This document shows, piece by piece, positions 54,725 to 64,000 of a stretch of 64,000 bases of DNA. Within the stretch, counting starts at the first letter, position 1, and every line of letters begins with the position of its first letter. Below the pieces are notes generated by a model. That model worked only from the letters and a program-made list of their open reading frames with translations, did no database searches and had not been told where the DNA came from. The position numbers and the translations under genes are program-made. Location of the stretch: the NCBI RefSeq assembly GCF_003144115.1, contig NW_020312013.1, positions 310,001 to 374,000 of the forward strand, in the 5' to 3' direction. The stretch comes from Tilletiopsis washingtonensis. Taxonomy: Eukaryota > Basidiomycota > Exobasidiomycetes > Entylomatales.

Positions 54725-57352
54725 CTAGAAGTAGCCATTGCGGGGCCGCTTGGCCATGCGCTCGTCGTGCGCAAGGTGCGGGCTCGGACTGCCGGCAGCA
54801 GCAAAGGGCGCCAGGCGTCGAGGATCCTCGCGCGGCTCGGGCATGCGGGGCCGCGCGGCCGCCGGGTGCTGTGCGGCGTGGTGCGGCGGCGGACCTTCAG
54901 CCGCAGGCGAATGGGCGCCGGGGTAGTACTGAGGCGCAGGAGGCATGCGCCGCGGCTGCTGGTGTGCAGCGACGTGCGGAGGCGCACCAGAGCCGCCGGC
55001 ACGCTCGTCGGCGTACGGACCGCCGGCCTCCACCTCGTACTCGCCACGCGCACGCCGAGCGTCCGGCGCCGCCCCCGCGGCGGCGCCATTGCCGTAGCGC
55101 GGCGGCGGCAGCGCGTGACTGCTGCCCGACGGGCCGCTCATGGGTGCCGAGGCAGCGGCGTGCGCAGGATGCCGACGCGGCGGAGACTCGTACTCGTCGG
55201 CATAGGCGCCCTGCGGCGCAGGGCCGCCGTGCTGCTGCGGATGGTGTGCGTACGCAGGGTGCGTGGCCGGCGGAGCGGCGGAAGCGTAGCGCGGCGACGG
55301 GTGAGGGCCCTCGCGGTGCTGCTGCTCCTGACGCTGCTGCTGTTGCTGCTGCTGCTGCTGATGTTGGAGCTGCTGCTGCTGTTGCTCGTGCTGATGCTGC
55401 TGCTGCGCGGCTTGGGCCTGCGCTTGTGCCGCTTGCTGCTGCTGCTGCTGCTGCTGATGCGATGCTTGTGCATGCGCTTGCTGCGAGGCAGTGAGGTCCT
55501 CTTGAGCACGCGACAGGTGCTGGATCCACTGCGCCGCGTTGTCCGACTGCTTCTCGAGCTGCTCGACGCGCGCGGTGAGCGCCCGGTTCTGCGTCGCCAG
55601 CTCGCGGTTCTGCTCCGCGACTGATGGCATTCGGCGTTAGCGAGCGATTGGCTGGCATCACGGCGACGGTCACTCACGCTCGTGCATCACCATGGCGCGC
55701 GCCTCGTTGAGGATGTCGGCGCGCATCATGTCGAACAGGCCCGGCGGCAGCGTCTTGCCGTTGGCGACGCCCGGCGGTGAAGGCTCGCCGTGCATGTGCT
55801 CGTTGCGCACGGGCTCCGGACCGTACGACGGGTGAGACTGAGGGCCAGCAGGACGACGCATCGGTGCCTGCTCGTGCGGCCGCTCAGTGCGGCGCCAGTC
55901 GCCGCTGAGCGTGACGTTGGCCTCGCGCGGGCTGGCGACCATGCGAGCACGCGCACTCTGAGGTGCACCGTTGCTGCGAGGTTCGTCGGCATAGCGCGGC
56001 TTGCCGTCGAACGGCGTCGGCGGCATCTGCCTCCGACGCGGACCGCCGACGCCCGGGTGGATGGCAGCGGCGGTCAGAGCGGGCCCGAGCTCCTCGCGGC
56101 CGTTGGAGGCGCCGTTGTGGCGCGAGCCTTGGACGATGCCCATGGCGCGCTGCCGCCGCTCCGGTCCGTATGCGCCTTGGTGAATCTGCAGTGGGTGAGG
56201 GTGGGTGCATGGTCTACAGATCTTGCCTGCAGCTCTACTCACGCGCACAAACTCGGACACAAGCGCCGGCTTGCTCTTGGTGCTGAGTGTGCCGCGAGAG
56301 GCACACCACTCGAGCCACTCCTGGTACAGCTCGGTGACGCTGCGTGCCATGTCCTCCTCGTCGCTGGCGTCGAGGTTGTGCTTCTCGATGAGCGCCAAAA
56401 ACTTGTCGACTGCGGCGGGACATGATCAGCCAGTTGTACACAGGCAGCCCCACGCATCAGACTCACCCTCCTCGGGCTGCAGGTCTGCATCTTCGGCAGG
56501 CACCGCCCGCGGTGCTGCGTGCATGTGCTCATGCGGCGAGCGTTGCGGCGGGTGAGGGCTGCCCGGCAGGGAGCGCGGACCTTGCTGCCCGCGGTGGTGA
56601 GAGAGATGCGCCTGCTCGCGCGCAGCGGCCGACGACGAGGGCAGGTGGTGCAGCGGACGCGAGCCGGACGGCTCATTGAGCATGGGCGGCAGGCGGCGCT
56701 GGTCGGGCATCGGGCCGCCGGGCGCAGAGGCCGGCCACTCGGCGTGGCGCGGAGACTGCGAGAGGTGACGTCCCAACGGCGCCGCCTCGGGCTCGTGCAG
56801 CGTGCGGGCGTCGAGCGGCGGCGGACGGTGCGCTCGCTTGCGGTCAGGCACCAGCGGCGGCGAGACGCTGTCCGCCTTGCCGCCGGCCCACGACGGCGGC
56901 GCGCCGCGAGCATCGACGTTGGGCGCCGAGCGCGAAGTCGACATGCCCGAGGTCGTCGAGTGGGCCGAGTGCGGCGGCGCAGAGGCGCCGGCGGTGCGCT
57001 CGTCGTCGCGCGGAGGCATCTCGACGCTGGTGACGCGGCGCGGTGCGCCGGGCCGCTCGGCCGCGTTGGAGGGAGCGCGGCGCCGGTTGACTCGGAGCGG
57101 CAGCGTCGAGCGCGAGCGCGGCGGCAGGTCGGCGTCGGTGGGCTCGTCCTCGAGCTCGTCGACCTGCGAGCCCGTCTCGTGGCGCTCGTGTGCGGCGGCG
57201 GCGTCGGCGTCGGCGCCGGGCGGCGCGGTGCTGAGGGAGCGGCGCGGCGGGATGCGCGGGTAGAAGGACTCGGGCTCGGCGGGTGCAGTGAGCGTGCGGC
57301 GCGGCGAGGGCGCGCGGCTGCCACTGCCGCTGCGGGGAGAGGGCATGGACAT
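54725..57352 (-). CDS. unknown protein with a conserved-looking helical domain, coiled coil and Gln-rich tail
   Basis: Not recognised. Exons in minus order are 57352-56467, 56409-56243, 56185-55678 and 55620-54725 (818 residues). The first 295 residues are Pro/Ser/Arg-rich with many SP and SRS motifs. Residues about 296-350 (all of exon 2) form an ordered helical unit: VDKFLALIEKHNLDASDEED then VTELYQEWLEWCASRG. Exon 3 is polar and basic and ends in DMMRADILNEARAMVMHER. Exon 4 opens with a clear coiled coil (LAEQNRELATQNRALTARVE) followed by Gln runs encoded by mixed CAG/CAA, then a Pro/Tyr/His-rich tail ending AKRPRNGYF, a possible nuclear-type signal. The start at 57352 follows a C/T-rich leader; an in-frame ATG farther upstream (57499) is possible. 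A nuclear or RNA-granule protein is a guess. Confidence 0.72.
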
Positions 57353-60300
57353 GGGGCGAGACGGAGAGGTAGAGGTTGGAAGGGCAGAGCGTAAGGTCGG
57401 AGGGGATGGACGAGTCGCGAGTGGGCGCGGCTCGGCGCTGTAACGCCGGCCGCGCGCGCCAACGTCCTGGGCGGCGACGGAGGCTCCCGAGCGTCGCATC
57501 ACATCACCGCGACACCTGCGCCGCACGCTCGTCCTCTCCCTCGCCTCCCTCGCAAGCGTGGTGCAGCGCACACGCCGGCGCTACGCCGTAGCGGCGCCCG
57601 CCGCCCGCCTGATGGGCCGCGCCTTGCCTGCGCCCCTTGATCCGGCGCCGCTGCCCGCTCGCGGCGCCATGTGACACGGGCGCCGGCCGGCTTGCTCGCA
57701 GCGTTGGCCCGCCTGCCGCACGCTGCTGCGATGCATGATGCAAGCTGCAGCCGCTTGCCGGCGCAGAAGTCAGCGAGCTGCAGGGGCAGAGCGCATGGGC
57801 GGGCGTCGGCAGCGCCGCCGCAGCAAGGTGCGCGCGGGCGATGGCTGCTGATCCTGCTCCGCTGCACGAGGCACGGTCGGTGCGTGTTGGCGCCTCCATG
57901 CTCACTGCAGCCGTCGCGCCTGCGTCTGCATGCTGCTGCTGCGCCGCCACGCCTCGCGCCTCTCGGGCTGCCCGCGGCCCCGGCACCTTCCATGCCATGC
58001 AAGCCGCCGCCGCTGCCCCATGCACGGCGGCCCAACGGGACGGCGCTGCGCAGGGCCGCTCGTGCTTGTGCATCCGCAGCCGTCGTGCCGCTGCGCTGCT
58101 GCATGCCGCCGCCGCCCGTGCTGCGTCGACACTGCCCTCGGGCCAAGCCACCATCTAAGTCCCACGGCAGCAGCGCCTCCGCCACACGCGCGCAAATCGG
58201 CTCTCTCGCCAGACCGTGCAGCGCAGCGCAGCATGCGTCGCGCATCATCCGGCATCGTGGCTGCCGCAGGAGGGGCGCGCATACAGACACCGCTCGTTGC
58301 ACCATCGCCAGAGGCAGCGAAGTGCCGTGGCGGCGCCGCAAGATGACAGCTTGCCCGCGAAGCATGCCGCTGCGGTGCGGCGGCGGCGCAAGCGCGCCAT
58401 CGATCCGACGGCCTCGGTGTGCACGCGCGCGCCGCCAGCCACGCGCCTTTGCTGCGCGCGGGAAGACGGAGGCCCCGCGAGACTTGCTGCGACCCTGGCC
58501 GGGAGCCACGACGCTCCAGCAAGCACTGCGCCGTGCGTTCTAGCTTGCTCCTCCATCTCCCTTGCCCAGCCAACAGCAGCGCTTGCTCCACCTTTGCGAT
58601 GCTGACTCAGGCCGCGCTCGGCCAGGCCGCCCTTGCGCCAAGCGCGTGGGAGCTGGCAGGCAGTTGCGCTTGCGCTGCCAGCGAGCCGTGCTAGCCGCAG
58701 AGTACCGCGCTTGCCGGGCGCAACTTGCGGAGAGGCGTGCGCTGTGGTTGAAGTACGATGCACGCTGCATGGCTGCGGCTGCTTCTGGGCGTCCGCTGAG
58801 GCGGCGGTGCAAGGGAGCACTTGATGCGCAAGAGCTCTCCGACGGAGCGGCCACGCTGCTCCCGCCCTTGCTTTCCTGCTGCCCACGCATCGAGAGCCAG
58901 ACTGCGGCCATGCGCGACAGCGGGAAGGCCGTTGGCATGCAGCTTGCGCCCGAGGCGGCCTCCGCGCCTTTCCCGCACCTCTCCTGCTGCTGCCCCTCGA
59001 TGGCTGCTGATGCTGCCTTCGCTAGCACGCTTGCAAGCCGCTCCTCCCTTCGCGTCGTCCGCTACCCGCTCGCCGCAGCACGCAAGGCGCGCCTCTACCG
59101 TGCGACACCGGCGTGATGGTAAAGCGAGCAGCAGCCCCCGGGTGCGCTAGCGCTGTCGCCTCTGCACGCAACAGGCGGATGCAGCAGCGTGCAGGACGCA
59201 TGCATGCATGACAGCAGGCGCATCTCAGGCGGCGTCTGCGGCGGCGTCGCGAGGGGCAGGCACGGGACGATGCAGAAACATGCATGGCGGCACGGGAAGG
59301 CGGAGACGGCGAAGAGGCGGCGGAGGCGGCGCAGGGCGGCATGCGGCGTGCGGAGGCTCCTGTACCGAGCGTTCGGCTGCCGCTCCCTCCTCTTCCCGTC
59401 TGCTCGCAGCAGTGCAGCTCGACGTGCCGACCACGGCACCAGACGCTAGCACGACACTTGGAGCCGTGGGCCGAGGCTGTCGTCGGCACAATGCACCATG
59501 CTGGACGAACGTCGAGGGAGGGACAAAGAGCGGTGGTTGCACCGTTGCCGAGGCGATGCCGCGGCGCAGATGCCGCAAGCGGCGGAAGCATCCTGAGGCT
59601 GGCTGTGGTGCTGTGCGCGGCGCGCTCGCGGCACCGACGCCGCTCGGAGCGGACCAACCCTCGTTCCCTCCGGACGAGCGCCGCAGCGGCACCGCTGCCG
59701 CCTGCGCCGCGTTCCGATCCGCGCGCACGCCTTGTTTGGACAGCATGTTTCGCCGCCGCAGGACAGCGCAGGAGCGGCGCACGGGAGCGCCTGCCGACGC
59801 TGCGCTGGCCGCATGCGAGACGCGGGCCGCCCTTCTGCGAGCAGCATGACGACGAGGCTTCGCTGCCGCTGAGTGTGCTGTTCCGCCGCCGCATCGCCCT
59901 GCTGCGGCTGTCTATGGCCCTCGCTTTCGGCGCCCCTCCCGCACTGAGACGGCCAGTGCAGCAGCTGTCATGCATCGACCCTGGCGCGTCGACGCGCTCG
60001 GCGTCGTCGACACCGAGCCGATGCGCGCATGCTCGCAGGCTGCATGCTGCCGCGCGAGGCTCAACGGCCTTCCCATGCGCCAAGCGACGCGAGGCGTACT
60101 CCTGATGCACGCAGCATCGAGCCCTCGTCGCTGGATGGGCTGGCCGAGGCGGTGCCGCGCACCACCTGCGGGGGAGAGATAGAATGTCTCGCTCGCTCCG
60201 CAGCGTGCTGCGGATTTGAGCTTCAGCAGGGCAGCAGCATCGGAGCAAGTCTGGGAAATTCGGGCCTGTGCAGCCGCGTCTCGCGCGCCACGCCGCTCCG

Positions 60301-61977
60301 CTCTCGAGGCGCAGGCGAGAGTCATGGCGCACGGAAGCGTGAGACTGCGCCGCCTCCCGCCCCCGTTCGCATCGAGCATGAGCACGTCGTGGCTGGAGAG
60401 AGCTCGGCCATCTCGAGACCCCCGCCAGGTCGCTGCTCCACGTGAAGCAGACCCGGCGTGCCCAAGTCTGAGAGCAGCCACGCCAGCCGTGGCTGGCTCC
60501 GGCGCGGGCAGGTGAAGGCGAGCGCGATGCGGGAGCAGCAGCGGCCGCGCAGCAGCTGCACCTGCTGGGTGCTGCTGCTGCGAGAGCCCTGAGCCCTGCA
60601 GCACGCTCGCTGGGCGGCGCCGACGTGCATGTGCATGAATTCGACCGTCCGCACGCTGGCACGCAGCGCATGAGAGCAGCCTCGCAGTGGCCGCAGTAGC
60701 GCGCCGTGCCTGCGTGGGCCCAGTGCTGCGGCATGCATGCCTGTCGCCCCGAAAGACGCAGCGGCCGGCGGCAGAGCGCAGGGGCAGCAGGCAGCAGCAA
60801 GCCCAGGCAGCAGGGCAGCGCGCGTTGATGCACGCTGCGTGTCGAACGCCGGGACCGGCCTTATTTTGCGCAAGACGCGGCAGCAAGAGCAAGATGCAGA
60901 GGCAAGAGGAGGTGCAGCACAGAAACGCCATCGCACATGCCGACGGCGCACGCCTTCCCGCGGCTCGCGGTGTGGCAGACCAGAGAGATGCCCGCGCCGC
61001 AGGGGGGCTGACTGCACGGGCGAGGGCCACGCTGTTGCGCGCTGCGCCGCACGCGCCCGCGTACGCGCGCGCGCCACCCTCACCCACGCGCAGGCGCGGA
61101 CTGTCGCACCACCGCCTCGGGCCGCAAGAGCCAGAGGCCTCCCTCTCGTGTCGCCACGTCCAGCACGGATAAAGGAAGCGTCATCTGATGCCGCAGGAGA
61201 GTAAGATTAGCTCCGATGCCACAGCGCTTCGCTAGCGCAGACGATGCACGGGCGCAGAAGGCGCGCGACGCGCGGGATGCGCGGGTGCGGCGGCGCCCGT
61301 GCAGCGCGCAGCGGCTCGGAGGCGGCGGCGCTGACGAGGACGCTGCTGCTGCTCTCTGGCGGCTGGTCACCGCACCGCACCGCCTCGCGCTGCTGGTGCT
61401 GGCTTGGCGGTGTCGCGACGCTGCCCGCTGCACTGCACCCTCCTGTGCCCACGCTAGCGACGCTTTAGGCTGTGAGGCCTCGACGCAACTTGCCGGAACA
61501 CATGCAGCCTGGCTTGTCCCTGCACAACGCCAGGCACAGCATGCCGATCGACAGAAGCGGTCCGAAGGGTCAGGTCATGCTGTCTGCCAGGGACTGGCGT
61601 GCACAAGCGCGAGTCTGAGCCAGCCGCAGGCCGCAGTCGCGCGCGAGGAGATCTCCTACCCGCGGGGACCAGTCGCTCGGGCCGGCACTCTGTCACTTGC
61701 CACCGACTGCGGAAGCGCCGCAGACGTGGGAATGAGGGAGGCGAGACAAGCTCGGGACGCCTTGCCCAAGGCAGGCAGACTGGCGTCGGGGCTGCGAGAC
61801 CGTGCTTCCTCGAGTCAGGCTAGGCTAGGCTGCTGCGCTTAGCACGCCCGTTGCGGATAGCAAGCGTCTTCCGAGCAAGGACTGGAACGTGACAAAGCAT
61901 TCTGATTCTATCTCCCTCCACCTCACAAGCGCGTTGCCGCGCCTCTCTCTCTCCTCTATATCCGGTCGCACGGGCAC
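57353..61977. other. 4.6 kb gene-free spacer
   Basis: The largest gap in the window. It lies between the 5' end of the coiled-coil gene and the 3' end of argininosuccinate synthase, both on the minus strand. Several long frames stay open (up to about 600 codons on the minus strand between 59022 and 60833). Their products are Arg/Cys/Ala/Ser-rich without motifs or plausible splice-joined domains, and I reject them as genes. GCAGC/CTGC words are very frequent. AGGCTAGGCTAGGCT occurs near 61820. I see no tRNA, rRNA or transposon signature. Confidence 0.5.
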
Positions 61978-64000
61978 TCATGCCTTGCCACCAGAGTGAG
62001 CGCTCTGGCGGTCGACGCCACCAAGGCCCTTGCGCGTCTGGTTGACGCCGTGCGCCTTGAGGCGGATCGAGCTCGTGGCGATGAAGCCGCCGGCAGCCTC
62101 GACGTCGAAGCCCTCCACCACGTCCATGGACGCAGCGTCGGCGCTGTACAGCGTCTCGGACGACGAACGGCCCTCGACGATCGTGTTGCCCTTGTACAGC
62201 TGCAGAAGGCGCGAGGTCAGTTCTCTGCAGCGCCGCCAGGCTGCTCAGGCACGCTCACCTTCAGGCGCACGTCGCCGTTGACGTTCTTCTGGCTGGCCGG
62301 AATGCACGAGCGCACAAACTCGCACTCAGCCGAGTAGTACAGGCTGCGGGGACCCATGTGAGCCCGACTGCATGCGTTGCACGAGGTGCAGTGCACTCAC
62401 CCGTCGTAGAGCTGCTGCGAGAAGCTCTTGGAGAGCATGGCGTCGCGCAGCTTGCGCAGCTCCTTGTCCATGACGAGGCCCTCGAGGGCAATGTGCGCCG
62501 TGCGCAGAATCGTGCCGGCCGGCGTCTCGTAGCAGCCGCGCGACTTGAGGCCGAGCAGGCGGTTCTGTGGCAGGTGTGAGCACGAAGCACGACGTGGCCC
62601 TGGGCGCGCGCGCGCAACACGCACCTCGACAATGTCAATGCGGCCAATGCCGTGCTCGCGCGCGAGCAGGTTCAGCGTGTCGAAGATCTCGACGGCGTCC
62701 GTGACCTCCTTGCCGTTGCTGCCAATCTTGACCTTGGTCGGGATGCCCGTCGTGAAGGTGATGACGATCTTCTCGGGCGTGTCGGGCGCAGCCTCGGGCG
62801 ACTTGATCAGGCCCCACATGTCCTCCGGCGGCGTGTGGTCCGGGTCCTCGAGGATGCCGGCCTCGTACGAGCAGTGCATGGCGTTCTCGTCTGCGGCAGT
62901 CACGCTCAGCGTGCTGTGAGGCACAGCACATGCCAGAGAGCACTCACCAGTGGACCACGGCTTGGCCTTGCTCTGCGTGACCGGGATGCCCTTGGACGCG
63001 GCGTAGTCGAGCAGCGCAGTGCGGCCAGCGAAGCGGTTGTAGAACTCTGTGCGATCGCAGCGAGCGTGAGCGGCGGTCTCTCAGCGGAACCTGGCGCACT
63101 CGGCGACGGAGGAACTGCCGAGCACTGCCCGCCTCCGTCTCTGTACCACACCGCTGCCGCTCAGAATCACTCGCAGGTCAAGCGAACCTGCCGGCTCTCC
63201 TAGCGGAGGATCGCGGCACTGCGGCGCCAGCAGGGCAGTCATTGCTGAGCTGCACCGCATCGCCGCGGCAGTCTGAGCGCCTCAGGCGCCCCGGCGGCAG
63301 AGCCTGCGAGTGCTAGTACCTCGCGCGTCCGCTGGCTCTCCTGGGTGCGCGGGCAGACCCCTCTCCCTTGACCCCTGCCTTTGCCGTGTTCGCTCAGCTC
63401 CGTCTCTTCCTCCCTTGCAACTCACCAGCCATACGCCAAGGCGCGATCACCTTGATGTCAGGCTTGAGGCCGTAGAATGCCAGCTCAAAGCGAACCTGGT
63501 CATTGCCCTTGCCCGTGCAGCCGTGCGCCACGTACTCGCATCCCGTGCGCGCGGCCGCCTCGATCATGCCGCGCGCAATGACGGGGCGCGCGAGCGAGGT
63601 GCCGAGCAGGTACGTGTCCTCGTAGATGGCGTTCACTTGCACGGCGGGGTAGATGAGCTCCTCGATGAACTCGCGACGCATGTCCTGTGAGAGCAGTCAG
63701 GCACTGCGCATGTGCGATGTGAAAGCAGCAGGCTCACCTCGAGGATGAACTCCTTGGCGCCGCACTTGAGCGCCTTGTTGCGCGCGACCTCGAAGTCCTG
63801 GGCGAGAGGAGGGCGTGAGTTCTGGCGCCAAGGCGAGGCTCTGTCTTTGCGCCAGGTGCAGTGAGCGAGAGCGCGCGCCTCGCAGGCTCTCAGCCTGCGC
63901 TCGCCCCCGAGGCACGGGCAGCCGGCGAGGCACTCGGCTCTGCCCGCCAGGCGGCGCCCCTCTGCAGGCTGTGCGCGCCTCGTGCGCCGCACACTCACCT
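61978..64000 (-). CDS. ARG1: argininosuccinate synthase (5' end outside window)
   Basis: Joins citrulline and aspartate using ATP to form argininosuccinate in arginine synthesis. The visible exons in minus order are 64000-63999, 63797-63738, 63684-63426, 63046-62948, 62890-62625, 62564-62401, 62343-62259 and 62199-61978, encoding about 385 residues. Roughly 35 N-terminal residues with the ATP-binding SGGLDTS loop lie beyond the window edge. Diagnostic stretches are [75 protein letters not shown] and [16 protein letters not shown]. The aspartate/citrulline-binding parts are intact. Intron 63047-63425 is 379 nt and the first visible one (63798-63998) is 201 nt, both long for this region; the remaining ones are about 55-60 nt. 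No sign of damage. Confidence 0.95.

Noticed and set aside
59022-60833. Minus-strand open frame of about 600 codons in the large spacer
   Set aside because: Composition is Arg/Cys/Ala/Ser-rich, without motifs, hydrophobic patterning or supporting splice structure, and other frames overlap it equally.

Overview
This is a GC-rich fungal chromosome segment with 15 protein genes (14 complete, 1 cut by the right edge). The genes carry short introns, mostly about 55-95 nt with GTGAGT-type donors and CAG acceptors, and lie on both strands. The gene set fits a dikaryotic fungus: a MEF2-type MADS factor, a UPF0662/Cub1-like protein, an Sds3/Dep1 subunit and a peroxisomal Lon. A hyaluronan-synthase-like GT2 of the Cryptococcus Cps1 type and the high GC point to a basidiomycete. 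Ustilaginomycotina is my best guess, by inference only. I see no transposon, rRNA or tRNA.

Layout, left to right: a gene-free stretch (1-3.9 kb); a hyaluronan-synthase-like enzyme (+); a single-pass Ser/Thr-rich membrane protein (+); a MEF2/Rlm1-type MADS factor (+) facing a large Ser-rich unknown protein (-); a UPF0662/Cub1-like protein (+); a secreted GH18 chitinase (+); a Pho89-type Na+/phosphate symporter (-); an SLC41/MgtE magnesium transporter (-); a Lon protease ending in Ser-Arg-Leu (+); an unusual 2 kb spacer (41.1-43.1 kb); an Sds3/Dep1-type histone deacetylase subunit (+); a cytochrome P450 (-); a BRCT-containing family X DNA polymerase (-); an SGNH/PC-esterase-like membrane protein (+); an unknown coiled-coil, Gln-rich protein (-); a 4.6 kb gene-free spacer; and argininosuccinate synthase (-, its 5' end outside the window).

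These are mostly housekeeping and cell-surface genes, not a biosynthetic cluster. Cell-wall and surface work is represented by the GT2 enzyme, the chitinase, the MEF2-type factor (in yeast, Rlm1 is the cell-integrity MADS factor) and perhaps the Ser/Thr-rich membrane protein. Two ion transporters lie in tandem, and two CACGTT motifs occur just upstream of the phosphate symporter.

The most intriguing non-coding signal is in the 41.1-43.1 kb spacer. Its minus strand carries CCCTAACCCTAA, two copies of the complement of the TTAGGG telomere repeat. Nearby are a 7-bp inverted repeat and a long hairpin that pairs better in minus-strand RNA. It is a candidate telomerase RNA locus, although a promoter element is a serious alternative. 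Exon structures below were built by hand from frames and splice signals. Each complete model closes to a whole number of codons and, where a family is recognised, restores its motifs.
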